NCBI RefSeq assembly: GCF_006715305.1
Contig: NZ_VFMY01000001.1
Coordinates: forward strand, 2,976,001 to 3,040,000
Source of the DNA: Arthrobacter sp. SLBN-100
GTDB taxonomy: Bacteria; Actinomycetota; Actinomycetes; Actinomycetales; Micrococcaceae
Reading direction: 5' to 3'
Length of the DNA stretch: 64,000 nucleotides
A program made the translations under genes and the position numbers. Shown one piece after another: positions 7,797-14,563 of this stretch (positions are counted from its first letter, which is position 1; each line of letters opens with the position of its first letter). The notes beneath the pieces were generated by a model. It was not told the DNA's origin, ran no database searches, and was given only the letters and a program-made list of their open reading frames with translations.

Positions 7797-8459
7797 CTAG
7801 GTGTTCTGGACGTGGTCTTTGGCATCGGTGGCGCGGCTCTTGACGTCGGTGACGGCGCCCTGGCCTTCGGCTTTGACGTTCTGGACACCCTCGGTGGCGG
7901 TGGCTTTGACGTTTTCCATCACTTCCTGGGCCGGTTCCTTGAGGTCCTGGACCATGTCCTTGGCGGCGTCGGCGACCTGCGTGGCCAGGGGCTGCGCGGC
8001 GGTCTTGAGCTGGTCCGCTGCCTCGCGTTCCTTCTGGCTTGGCGGGATCAGGGACGAGACGAGCATCCCGGCGCCGAACGCGATCAGGCCGGCGGCCAGG
8101 GGGTTGCCCTGTGCTTTGGCCTTGACCTGGTCCGGTGCCTGGGAAATCGCGGTCCCGGCATCACTGAGTTTGGCGCCGACGTTGTCCCTGGCGTCGTGCA
8201 GGGTGTCGGTGGTGTGGTGCATGGCGCCGCCGGCGTGGCCGGTGCCCGAGTGGACTTTATCCTGGACGGTACTCGTGGCTGAGTCTGCTGCTCCCATGAT
8301 CCTCTCCTTCACCCCGGTGACGGCGTCTTTCACTTTGTCGGTCTGGCGGTGGACGACATTGGAGGGGGTGACCTTGTCGGCGACCGCGTCCACGTCAGTG
8401 CCCAGGCGGGCACGGGTGGCTTCTATGTCTGCACGGATTGCGTCCGGGTTATCGCTCAT
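7797..8459 (-). CDS. DUF3618 domain protein, membrane-anchored stress protein
   Basis: A 220-residue protein. The first 40 residues (NPDAIRADIEATRARLGTDVDAVADKVTPSNVV) are the DUF3618 signature. Long amphipathic, Ala/Asp/Lys-rich LEA-like helices follow, then a single hydrophobic segment at about residues 119-135 (PLAAGLIAFGAGMLVSSLI), then more LEA-like repeats (KATATEGVQNVKAEGQGAVTDVKSRATDAKDH). Third gene of a coupled operon; its start overlaps the preceding stop by 4 bases. Likely an envelope stress protein (inference from operon and composition). Confidence 0.82.
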   Translation of the reverse strand: MSDNPDAIRADIEATRARLGTDVDAVADKVTPSNVVHRQTDKVKDAVTGVKERIMGAADSATSTVQDKVHSGTGHAGGAMHHTTDTLHDARDNVGAKLSDAGTAISQAPDQVKAKAQGNPLAAGLIAFGAGMLVSSLIPPSQKEREAADQLKTAAQPLATQVADAAKDMVQDLKEPAQEVMENVKATATEGVQNVKAEGQGAVTDVKSRATDAKDHVQNT

Positions 8460-8887
8460 CGGTTTACCTCACCTGGTTTTAGGGTTGGGGGAATTTCAGA
8501 AAGTGTTTCACCGGTCTGGGGCATGCCCTGGATCTGCTTGAGTTCCTTGCGCCCGATCGAGGCCAGGATTGCGGCGATGATGGCCCAGATCACGGCGACG
8601 ATCACGGCGGCCCAGCCCAGCGGCATCAGGGCGTCCAGGGCGAACATCAGGGCCAGGGACAGGAAGACCAGGACGAGGTGCCCGGCGACGCCGGCGCCGG
8701 CGAGCATTCCTCCGCCTTTGCCGGCCTTGGTGGCGGACTGTTTCAGTTCGGCCTTGGCCAGCTCCACTTCCTGGCGCATCAGGGTGGACAGGTCCCGGGT
8801 CACATCACCCAGGAGCTCACCCAGCGACGCGTTGTCCGCCTTCTGATGCGCCTCACTCGGCGGCATCTCCGGAATCTGGCTACTCAC
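8456..8887 (-). CDS. Holin-X-like (phage holin superfamily III) membrane protein
   Basis: A 143-residue protein of the actinobacterial holin-X family. It has a conserved N-terminal segment SLGELLGDVTRDLSTLMRQEVELAKAELKQSATKAGKG, then two hydrophobic segments at about 60-85 and 90-112. Despite the family name these are mostly chromosomal envelope proteins and not phage lysis genes. It overlaps both neighbours by 4 bases (ATGA junctions), so translation is coupled across the operon. No phage genes are nearby. Confidence 0.85.
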   Translation of the reverse strand: MSSQIPEMPPSEAHQKADNASLGELLGDVTRDLSTLMRQEVELAKAELKQSATKAGKGGGMLAGAGVAGHLVLVFLSLALMFALDALMPLGWAAVIVAVIWAIIAAILASIGRKELKQIQGMPQTGETLSEIPPTLKPGEVNR

Positions 8888-9759
8888 AGCTGGCGTCCTT
8901 CCGTTGACCGATAGGTGCCGTCGGCAGCACGATAGCTGCCGTCCTCGTCGCGGTAGGGGTCATCCTCGAACCGGAGCGGGCTGTCCTCGGCTGTGCCGGA
9001 GGGGAGCGTGGTGGTGGATACCGGCGCTCCGGTGCCGACCACCGGCTCGTCAAACAGATCGTCAGTGCCGGCTGCGTACACTGTCTCCTGCCGCAGCGGC
9101 GCCACCGGTGCGGACTGGACCGGCCGCCGGGCCGGGGACTGTACGGCGCCCTGGGAACCGGTGGCCCCTGCGGTGAGACCGCGGGTGAGGCGGCCCGCCA
9201 GTACACCTGCGCCTGCTGCGAGCAGGAGGAAGGTGCCGGGGCGGTTCCGGGCGAACCTCTGGACTTCGCCGAGCAGGTCGCCCGGCTGCCTGTTCTCCAG
9301 CCAGGAAGCCACCGATTCGCTGCGCTGGGCGGCCTGCCGGATCAGGTCGCTGGCCATGCCCTGCTGGTCCGGCGCGTCCGCCATGCTCTGCAGCTGGCTG
9401 GAAATGGTCCTGATGCCTTCGGCTGCCTTCTGCTGCTGGGTGCCGGCCTGGCTGGTCAGTCCCGACCTTGCCTGGGACAGCAGATCCTGGGCGCTGTGCT
9501 TGGCCTCCGAGGCCACGTGGGCCGCCTCTTCCTTCGCCGTGTGGGCTACCCCCTGGGCTGCCGTGGCCGCGTGCCCGGCCACATGCGAAGCCTCTTCCTT
9601 GGCCGCCCCGGCCTTGGAGGTGCCGGCCGTGCCGGCCGTGCCGGTCGTGCCGGTCGTGGATGCGGTGGTATAGGTATCTTCAACTCCCACCTCGGAGGCG
9701 CCGTAAGGGTCCGGGATAGCAGGGTTGGGTGTCTGGGGCCATTGGTTCTCTGTCATCAT
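8884..9759 (-). CDS. Ala/Gly-rich membrane-associated stress protein
   Basis: First gene of the coupled operon; 291 residues. The N-terminus is low in complexity (TASTTGTTGTAGTAGTSKAG), followed by two near-repeats of AHVA-type helices (EEASHVAGHAATAAQG, EEAAHVASEAKHSAQD), a central amphipathic helical part (SLENRQPGDLLGEVQRFARNRP), one membrane segment GTFLLLAAGAGVLAGRLTRG at about residues 173-192, and a polar tail with repeats of the type DPYRDEDGSYRAADGTYRSTEG. I do not recognise a named enzymatic domain. Its promoter region carries several palindromic MarR-type sites. Confidence 0.8.
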   Translation of the reverse strand: MMTENQWPQTPNPAIPDPYGASEVGVEDTYTTASTTGTTGTAGTAGTSKAGAAKEEASHVAGHAATAAQGVAHTAKEEAAHVASEAKHSAQDLLSQARSGLTSQAGTQQQKAAEGIRTISSQLQSMADAPDQQGMASDLIRQAAQRSESVASWLENRQPGDLLGEVQRFARNRPGTFLLLAAGAGVLAGRLTRGLTAGATGSQGAVQSPARRPVQSAPVAPLRQETVYAAGTDDLFDEPVVGTGAPVSTTTLPSGTAEDSPLRFEDDPYRDEDGSYRAADGTYRSTEGRQL

Positions 9760-9816
9760 GCTCTCTTTCGCAAAGGGTCAGCTGGCGATCAAGAACCAGC
9801 AGTGCTGGCGGTATTT

Positions 9817-9957
9817 AGTAAGCAGGGTTACTACTTAGATACTAAGCACACTTCTCATTTGGATTGCAAGGGGGCGTGTTGGAAGTCTTGGGTTTAAGCG
9901 GCAAGCGGCGGGACGGATAGTAAGCCTACTTGCGAACAGGATGCTAAGCATGCTTAT
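9817..9957. promoter_or_regulatory. Cluster of MarR-type operator sites in the divergent spacer
   Basis: The 269-base spacer between the membrane-stress operon and marR holds four related sites: AGTAA-N6-TTACT at 9817-9832, CTTAG-N3-CTAAG at 9834-9846, AGTAAGCCTACTTGC (imperfect palindrome) at 9919-9933, and the perfect TAAGCATGCTTA at 9945-9956. The last is identical to 4039-4050. The shared half-site is (A)GTAAGC or CTAAGC. Two sites lie nearer the minus-strand operon and two nearer marR, suggesting control of both promoters and autoregulation. Confidence 0.65.
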
Positions 9958-10028
9958 TGTAGGTAGGTAGCGACGCATGAAGGGGTAATGCCACCCGCAC
10001 TTCGCCACTTACAGGAAGGCCGCGGCCG

Positions 10029-10562
10029 ATGACGAGCAACCTCGATCCGGATGCACGGAACAGCTACCGCCTTATTACGCTGGCGGCGCGCCTGGTCCAA
10101 CGGCGTCAGGATGATGCTTTGGCGCCCCTTGGCCTGACCCGGGCAGCTGTTATAGCCCTGGAAGGGCTGGCTGCCGGACCCCTTAACCAGGAGCAGCTTG
10201 CCGAAGTTGTCCGGGTGCAGAGCCAGACCCTGGGCAGGGTACTCACCCGGCTTGAGGGGTCAGGCCATATCAGCAGGACCCGCCAGTCCACCGACCGCAG
10301 GCAGTTTAGGGTCGAGCTCACCGATGTTGGCCGGGCAGCCCTCGAGGCGGCGCGGCAGGCGGAATTGGATGCTTATCCGGACGATCCGGAGATCTCCTGG
10401 AAGGTTCTGCAGGATGAACTCGCCAAGTTCATCCGGGCGCTGCCGCCCAGCCGGGATCCGGAAGTGGTTCCTTTTGTAGCCCCCGAACACCACCGCACCC
10501 CGCGCAGGTTGCCGGGGGCGCGTGGCCATGGCTTCCGGGGGCTGGACCATCCGCACCCGTAA
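10029..10562 (+). CDS. MarR family transcriptional regulator
   Basis: A 177-residue winged-helix regulator. The DNA-binding core spans about residues 38-100: LGLTRAAVIALEGLAAG, recognition-helix region EVVRVQSQTLGRVLTRLEGSGHISR, and a wing RTRQSTDRRQFRVELT. The last 35 residues (after RALPPSRDPE) are a polar extension beyond the usual MarR length. It is divergent from the stress operon with repeated palindromic sites between them, so it is the best candidate to bind the TAAGCATGCTTA motif seen at four promoters in this window. The ligand is unknown. Confidence 0.88.
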   Translation: MTSNLDPDARNSYRLITLAARLVQRRQDDALAPLGLTRAAVIALEGLAAGPLNQEQLAEVVRVQSQTLGRVLTRLEGSGHISRTRQSTDRRQFRVELTDVGRAALEAARQAELDAYPDDPEISWKVLQDELAKFIRALPPSRDPEVVPFVAPEHHRTPRRLPGARGHGFRGLDHPHP

Positions 10563-10632
10563 CAGCAGCGGATGCTGGGGCCGGCGAGCGGGGACCAGCT
10601 GCGAGGGGTGGCAGCAAGAGCCAGGAGCACGG

Positions 10633-10667
10633 TGAAGGGCAGGGCTTCGTGGCCCTGCCCTTCATTT
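10633..10667. terminator. Rho-independent terminator
   Basis: TGAAGGGCAGGG (10633-10644) pairs perfectly with CCCTGCCCTTCA (10653-10664), a 12-bp stem with an 8-base loop followed by TTT. It separates marR from the convergent stress operon ending at 10677. Confidence 0.8.
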
Positions 10668-10676
10668 GCGTGTTTA

Positions 10677-10991
10677 TCAGCTGTTGTCCTGGTCCTCGTT
10701 CGCCTGGGCCCCGGTGGTGTCGTTGTTGTCCAGCAGCCCACGCTGGGCCAGATCCGCCGCTTCTGACGCTTCGGCCGGCAGCGGATCCGTCGCCGGCGGA
10801 ACGTCACTGGGCGCATAGTCCGCAAGGCCTGCTGCAACCCGCTCCTGTTCGGCTGCTGCCGCGTAGGCGTCGTCGTCAATGTCCTCCGGCATTTTGCCGT
10901 GTCCTGTCCGCGTGGGATTCGGCAACGCATCCTCTTCGGGGATGATCACGCCGCCAGGGGCAAGGTCCTCGTTGTCATTTCCCGTTGCCAT
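10677..10991 (-). CDS. Small acidic hypothetical protein of the Balon-like operon
   Basis: A 104-residue, very acidic protein (MATGNDNEDLAPGGVIIPEEDA ..., ending TTGAQANEDQDNS). ATG 10991 is chosen because AGGAAGGA lies 5 bases upstream; the longer frame begins inside the spacer. The sequence looks disordered apart from DDDAYAAAAEQERVAAGLADYAP, which could be a helix. It is the last gene of a three-gene minus-strand operon, 43 bases after the release-factor-fold gene. Function unknown. Confidence 0.7.
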   Translation of the reverse strand: MATGNDNEDLAPGGVIIPEEDALPNPTRTGHGKMPEDIDDDAYAAAAEQERVAAGLADYAPSDVPPATDPLPAEASEAADLAQRGLLDNNDTTGAQANEDQDNS

Positions 10992-11034
10992 GATGTTCCT
11001 TCCTGTCGGTTCGTTTGCTGCAGGGGTGGATAAC

Positions 11035-12171
11035 TTACGACGACGGAACCGCCGGCCCAGTGGACCATCGCAGCAGGGCTGCCACATCGGCCCCGTCTGC
11101 CAGGACCCCGCCCGGGACGAGCAGGACGCGCGCGTCGGTCAGCGCGGCCGCCCGCAGCAGTGCTGCCGGGGCCGGGACCTTGCCCAGCACCTTGGCCCCA
11201 AGGGACTCCTCCTCCGCGGTGGCAATCCACGGCTCGGCGTCAAGTGCCAGCAGCGTCCGCTCCGAGAGGGCGCCGTCATCCAGGATCAGCACCTCCACCT
11301 GGGCTTGCTGAAGCGCGTGGACCACAGCCCCGATGCCGGTGGCGGATTCAGGGTTGGCCTGGCCTTCCTGCATGGCCAGCCGGTCCATGATGTCCTGCTG
11401 CTCGGCAGCCCACTGTTCAGCGACCCGCTGGTTTACCTGGTCTTCAAGGAGGCCCTGGTCAGCGCCCGCTGTGTGCGTGTGGGAATCGACCATCGACACC
11501 AATGCCTGGGTGGCCTTGGAGAGTTGCTCCTGCACCAGCCTCCGTGCATGGATGTCACCGGCAAGGACTACCAGCCGTGCGCCGCTGTTGCCCACCACGC
11601 GGTCGATCTCCTCGGCCACCTGGTCCGCGTTGCGGCGCCACACATCCTCGGTGTGGTGCTGAAAGCGAAGGTGGGCCCAGCCCCCGCCCTGAAACTTCTT
11701 GATGTGCTGGTTGTCGCCCTGGACTTCCTCGGTGCTCGCCGGAGCGCCGGCTCCCGCGTAGTACAGCCGGATCTCGCCGTGTTCCCGGCTGACTTCCGCA
11801 ACGACGTAGGGGAACTCCTCCGGCCGGTGTTTTACCAGCGGCAGGAGGTCGGGAAGGGGATCCACCGAAATCCGTTCCGGCAGCACACGCTCGCCCGGCA
11901 GCACCTCGTTGATCTCAACGTTTCCCTGGTGGACCAGGACGAACCGGGACACGGGGGAAGGGATGCCTGCCTCAGGCCGCAGTGCCTGTTCCACCGCATC
12001 AAGGTCAGCCGCGGAGGCTCCCTGCGCTTCCAGCGCGGCGCGGACATTGCCGGGCCGCACGTCGCCCGCTTCCAGGCTGTCCACAGTGCCTGTCCCCGCG
12101 TCCACATAGGCGGTGCACCAGGGGCCCGGGAGCCGGTACCGGTCCGCGTGCTCCTTCAGGCTTGTGGTCAC
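11035..12171 (-). CDS. Rv2629/Vms1-type (baeRF2) archaeo-eukaryotic release-factor-fold protein, Balon-related ribosome hibernation candidate
   Basis: A 378-residue protein close in length to M. tuberculosis Rv2629. It has the layout of the bacterial eRF1-like family 2: an N-terminal alpha/beta domain (WCTAYVDAGTGTVDSLEAG, SRFVLVHQGNVEINEVLPGERVLPERISVDPLPDLLPLV), a central part with the loop KKFQGGGWAHLRFQHHTEDVWRRNADQVAEEIDRVV, and a C-terminal L7Ae-like segment (QAQVEVLILDDGALSERTLLA ... ALLRAAALTDARVLLVPGGVLADGADVAALLRW). The canonical GGQ is not present. From memory, this family includes proteins shown to occupy the A-site of idle mycobacterial and Psychrobacter ribosomes. It overlaps the upstream small gene by 4 bases. 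Confidence 0.8.
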   Translation of the reverse strand: MTTSLKEHADRYRLPGPWCTAYVDAGTGTVDSLEAGDVRPGNVRAALEAQGASAADLDAVEQALRPEAGIPSPVSRFVLVHQGNVEINEVLPGERVLPERISVDPLPDLLPLVKHRPEEFPYVVAEVSREHGEIRLYYAGAGAPASTEEVQGDNQHIKKFQGGGWAHLRFQHHTEDVWRRNADQVAEEIDRVVGNSGARLVVLAGDIHARRLVQEQLSKATQALVSMVDSHTHTAGADQGLLEDQVNQRVAEQWAAEQQDIMDRLAMQEGQANPESATGIGAVVHALQQAQVEVLILDDGALSERTLLALDAEPWIATAEEESLGAKVLGKVPAPAALLRAAALTDARVLLVPGGVLADGADVAALLRWSTGPAVPSS

Positions 12172-12383
12172 TGTTCCTCCTCCTCGTCGCTGATGGCATC
12201 GGGGGAAGCGACCGGATTCAGGGCTTCCTGGACTTCAGCAGGATCCGTGTCGTCGGGGAAGGGTTCGGTCTCGCGCCATTCCTCCGCGTGGGGCGGTTGG
12301 TTTGCGTGGACCGCACCCTGGGTTTCGTGCTTCATCTGGTCATCCAGATTGGAGCCGTGTTTGGTGTTGCCGCGTTCAGCCAT
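12168..12383 (-). CDS. Small acidic conserved protein heading the stress operon
   Basis: A 71-residue protein starting MAERGNTKHGSNLDDQMKHET and ending DAISDEEEEQ. The opening resembles a family of small actinobacterial proteins that often precede a DUF2795-like domain, but that domain is absent here, so this may be a short version. The start has AAGGAGAT just upstream. Its stop overlaps the start of the release-factor-fold gene (ATGA), which implies translational coupling. It is probably disordered; no enzymatic role is visible. Confidence 0.75.
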   Translation of the reverse strand: MAERGNTKHGSNLDDQMKHETQGAVHANQPPHAEEWRETEPFPDDTDPAEVQEALNPVASPDAISDEEEEQ

Positions 12384-12403
12384 GACGATCTCCTTCGCTC
12401 AGT

Positions 12404-12424
12404 GAATTTAGTATCACAGGCTTA
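12404..12424. promoter_or_regulatory. MarR-type site within the promoter of the Balon-like operon
   Basis: Read on the minus strand, AGTAAGCCTGTGATACT starts with the same AGTAAGC half-site as the marR spacer (AGTAAGCCTACTT at 9919). TGTGATACT looks like an extended -10 element, about 40 bases before the operon start. A bound regulator would cover the -10/-35 interval. Confidence 0.5.
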
Positions 12425-12490
12425 CTAGTTCGTCATTTCACCGTAGCACCAGGACGCGGCCGTCAAAAGGGGCAGTGCTGGGGATCTCGC

Positions 12491-12826
12491 TCAGGCTGCG
12501 CAGGCATCCTTCAGGGCCTGGACAGACTCGGACGGCACCTGGTCTCCGGCCTCCGCAATTTCACCCAACGGCGTCGTAATTTCAGTGGGGACGCCCGCGG
12601 TGCGGGCGGCCGACACGAGCCCGCCGAGGGCCCGTTTGTCCTCCACGCTGACCAGTCCATCCTGGACCACGGCGCAAATCTGCCGGTTCACTTCCTCCGC
12701 GGCTGCCGTGGCCACCTTCGAAGCGGCGTCACTGGCCGCATTCCCGGCGGCTTCCTCGACGGCCCCGCAGCCGGCCAGCAGCAGCATCAGGGGGACGGCG
12801 GACAGGGCGGCAAGGCGGCGGTTCAT
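12491..12826 (-). CDS. Putative lipoprotein of unknown function
   Basis: A 111-residue protein with a lipoprotein signal: MNRRLAALSAVPLMLLLAGCG, lipobox LAGC with Cys at residue 20. The mature part is a small helical domain containing VEDKRALGGLVSAARTAGVPTEITTPLGEIAEAG and one further Cys pair candidate (Cys51 and the C-terminal Cys109). No family recognised. It stands alone, 34 bases downstream of the alditol oxidase gene on the same strand, so co-transcription is possible. Confidence 0.8.
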   Translation of the reverse strand: MNRRLAALSAVPLMLLLAGCGAVEEAAGNAASDAASKVATAAAEEVNRQICAVVQDGLVSVEDKRALGGLVSAARTAGVPTEITTPLGEIAEAGDQVPSESVQALKDACAA

Positions 12827-12860
12827 GGTTCCACCCTAACAATCCGCGGCCCCTGGGCTG

Positions 12861-14156
12861 TTAGCGGGCGCTCGCCGCCGGGACGCCGAGGATGGTGTCC
12901 AGGAGCCCGTTGCGGAACTTGCCCTCGGGGTCGTGGGAAGAGGCAAGGGACCGGAATCCGGCGAAGCGAGGGTACAGGGTCTCCCAATCGTGGCCGGCCG
13001 GGGAGAAGAGCTTGCCCCAGTGCGGCCGGGCACCGAAGGGCCGGAGCAGGTCCTCGAGTTCCGGGAGGAGTGCTTCCACCTCGGGCTGAAGCGGCTTCCA
13101 GGTGAAATGCAGCGCCACGCTCTGCTGCCGGTAGAAGGGGCTCAGCCAGAATTCGTCCGCGGCACCCGTACGGATTTCCGAGACAAACAGCAGGGGCGCC
13201 AGCCTGTCCGCCAGACCGCGGACTGCCTGAAGCGCCGCCGGCGCGTGCCCCAGCGGCAGGATGAACTCGCTCTGGAGCTCCTCGCCCTTGCTGGGAGTGA
13301 ACTCGTGCCGGAAATGCGCCAGCCGGTCCAGCCATTGCCCCGGCTCGTCCAGCTGGAGGGTGCAGTTCTCCGCCGACATGTCCGGCAGCGGGTGACGGGC
13401 GCGCGTGGCTGCCGTGGCGCCGAAGAGATTCGCCAGCGGAGGCTCCGTGTCCAGTGCCTTTAGCCATACCTGGCTGATCGTTTCGCCTGCATAGTCCGTG
13501 AACAGACTCACGCTGTAGGCGCTGGACATGATCTCCGGGAAGGCTGCCAGCGCCCGGTCCCACGGCAGGTTCTCCAGGACGCGCTGGCGCATCTGGAAAC
13601 TGGGCTGGACGGTCAGTTCGAGTCCGGTCACAATGCCCAAAGCGCCCAGGCCCACCACGCTGGCCAGGAACTCGTCCCCGTCCGCCCGGGTAAGGGTGAC
13701 CAGTTCGCCTGAGGGCCGGACCAGGTCGATGGACTCGACGGCGCCGGCGAGCGAGGGGTTGTTCACCCCGGAACCGTGGGTTCCCGTTTGTACTGCCCCT
13801 GCCACCGAGATGTGGGGCAGTGACGCCAGGTTGTGGATGGCCATGCCGGATTGCTCCAGCCTGCGGCACAAGGCCCCGTAGCTGACGCCCCCGCTGACCT
13901 TGACAGTGCTGCGTTCCGGGTCAACGACGATCTGCTGCGGCAGGGCATCGAGCAGCACATGCACCCCGTCGGTGTCCCCAACACGGTTGAAGGAGTGCCG
14001 GGATCCAAGGGCCTTCACCAGGGCTGCCCGCTCCACGATCCGCGACAGTTCCGCCACCGATTCAGGCCGCTCGATGAGGTTGGACGAGTATTCGAGGTTT
14101 CCTGCCCAGTTCTTCAATGAATCAGCTTTCCGGTGGGGGTGGGGTGGCTCACTCAA
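12861..14156 (-). CDS. aldO: Alditol (xylitol/sorbitol) oxidase, covalent FAD
   Basis: Oxidises the primary alcohol of alditols such as xylitol or sorbitol to the aldose with production of hydrogen peroxide. At 431 residues it corresponds to Streptomyces AldO (about 418). The VAO-type FAD domain is clear: the covalent-flavin histidine in LGSRHSFN (His54), ASLPHISVAGAVQTGTHGSG, and GLGALGIVTGLELTVQP. Substrate domain signatures AYSVSLFTDY, EFTPSKGEELQSEFILP, SEIRTGAADEFWLSP and FGARPHWGKLF align with AldO from memory. The first start is a TTG at 14156; a TTG 13 codons later, just before KNWAGN, fits the AldO N-terminus equally well. No signal peptide. Confidence 0.9.
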   Translation of the reverse strand: MSEPPHPHRKADSLKNWAGNLEYSSNLIERPESVAELSRIVERAALVKALGSRHSFNRVGDTDGVHVLLDALPQQIVVDPERSTVKVSGGVSYGALCRRLEQSGMAIHNLASLPHISVAGAVQTGTHGSGVNNPSLAGAVESIDLVRPSGELVTLTRADGDEFLASVVGLGALGIVTGLELTVQPSFQMRQRVLENLPWDRALAAFPEIMSSAYSVSLFTDYAGETISQVWLKALDTEPPLANLFGATAATRARHPLPDMSAENCTLQLDEPGQWLDRLAHFRHEFTPSKGEELQSEFILPLGHAPAALQAVRGLADRLAPLLFVSEIRTGAADEFWLSPFYRQQSVALHFTWKPLQPEVEALLPELEDLLRPFGARPHWGKLFSPAGHDWETLYPRFAGFRSLASSHDPEGKFRNGLLDTILGVPAASAR

Positions 14157-14157
14157 C

Positions 14158-14171
14158 TGTCAGCGCTCACA
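14158..14171. promoter_or_regulatory. LacI-type operator candidate at the alditol oxidase start
   Basis: TGTCAGCGCTCACA is a near-perfect palindrome centred on AGCGCT (one mismatched pair), immediately upstream of the TTG start on the minus strand. A TTGACA hexamer lies just beyond it. This is the shape of LacI-family operators in sugar genes, but no LacI gene is adjacent. Confidence 0.4.
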
Positions 14172-14264
14172 ATCGGCATGTCAAGCTGGCGCCACATGGC
14201 GTCGCGGCGCTTAGCAAACGGATTTCAGGGGCTGTTCCCCGCCTAATATCCATCGTTGTACATT

Positions 14265-14456
14265 GGGTTCATAACGCTTGCGGAAAATCCGCCCATGGGC
14301 TGGAACAGCTGGGACTGCTGGGGCACCACCGTCACCGAGGATGAGATGCCGGCGTGGACCGGTGCAGACGCCGGAAAGACCCGGCTGATGGGCGTGCCGG
14401 CACTGGAACTCGAGCTTCCGGCGCATGGAGTGCATTTCTGCCGGTTCACCCGGGTA
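14265..14456 (+). pseudogene. Internally deleted alpha-galactosidase (GH27-type) relic
   Basis: One frame reads LAENPPMGWNSWDCWGTTVTEDE, the hallmark N-terminus of clan-D alpha-galactosidases (PPMGWNSW). It runs within about ten codons into GVPALELELPAHGVHFCRF, which resembles the closing beta-sandwich strand of the same family (VxLPxHGxxLxRL). The roughly 350 residues between, with the catalytic Asp pair, are missing. The frame then continues without a stop into the next gene. It fills most of the otherwise empty 407-base spacer 14157-14563. Calling the second half the GH27 C-terminus is less certain than the first. Confidence 0.55.
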
Positions 14457-14563
14457 CGGACATCGATGAACCGCCGCTCAGCTGAAATTCATCGGCCGCC
14501 GCCGTTCGGCGTGCGCGTGAATCGTGGCAGAGTGGAATGCAGTCGAGTTGAGGGAGGAACTCA

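Noticed and set aside
8456..8887. Possible prophage because of a holin-family protein
   Set aside because: Holin-X proteins are normal chromosomal proteins in actinobacteria and no phage gene is nearby.
10879..12405. 508-codon plus-strand frame
   Set aside because: Antisense to the Balon-like operon, which has overlapping ATGA starts and family sequence.
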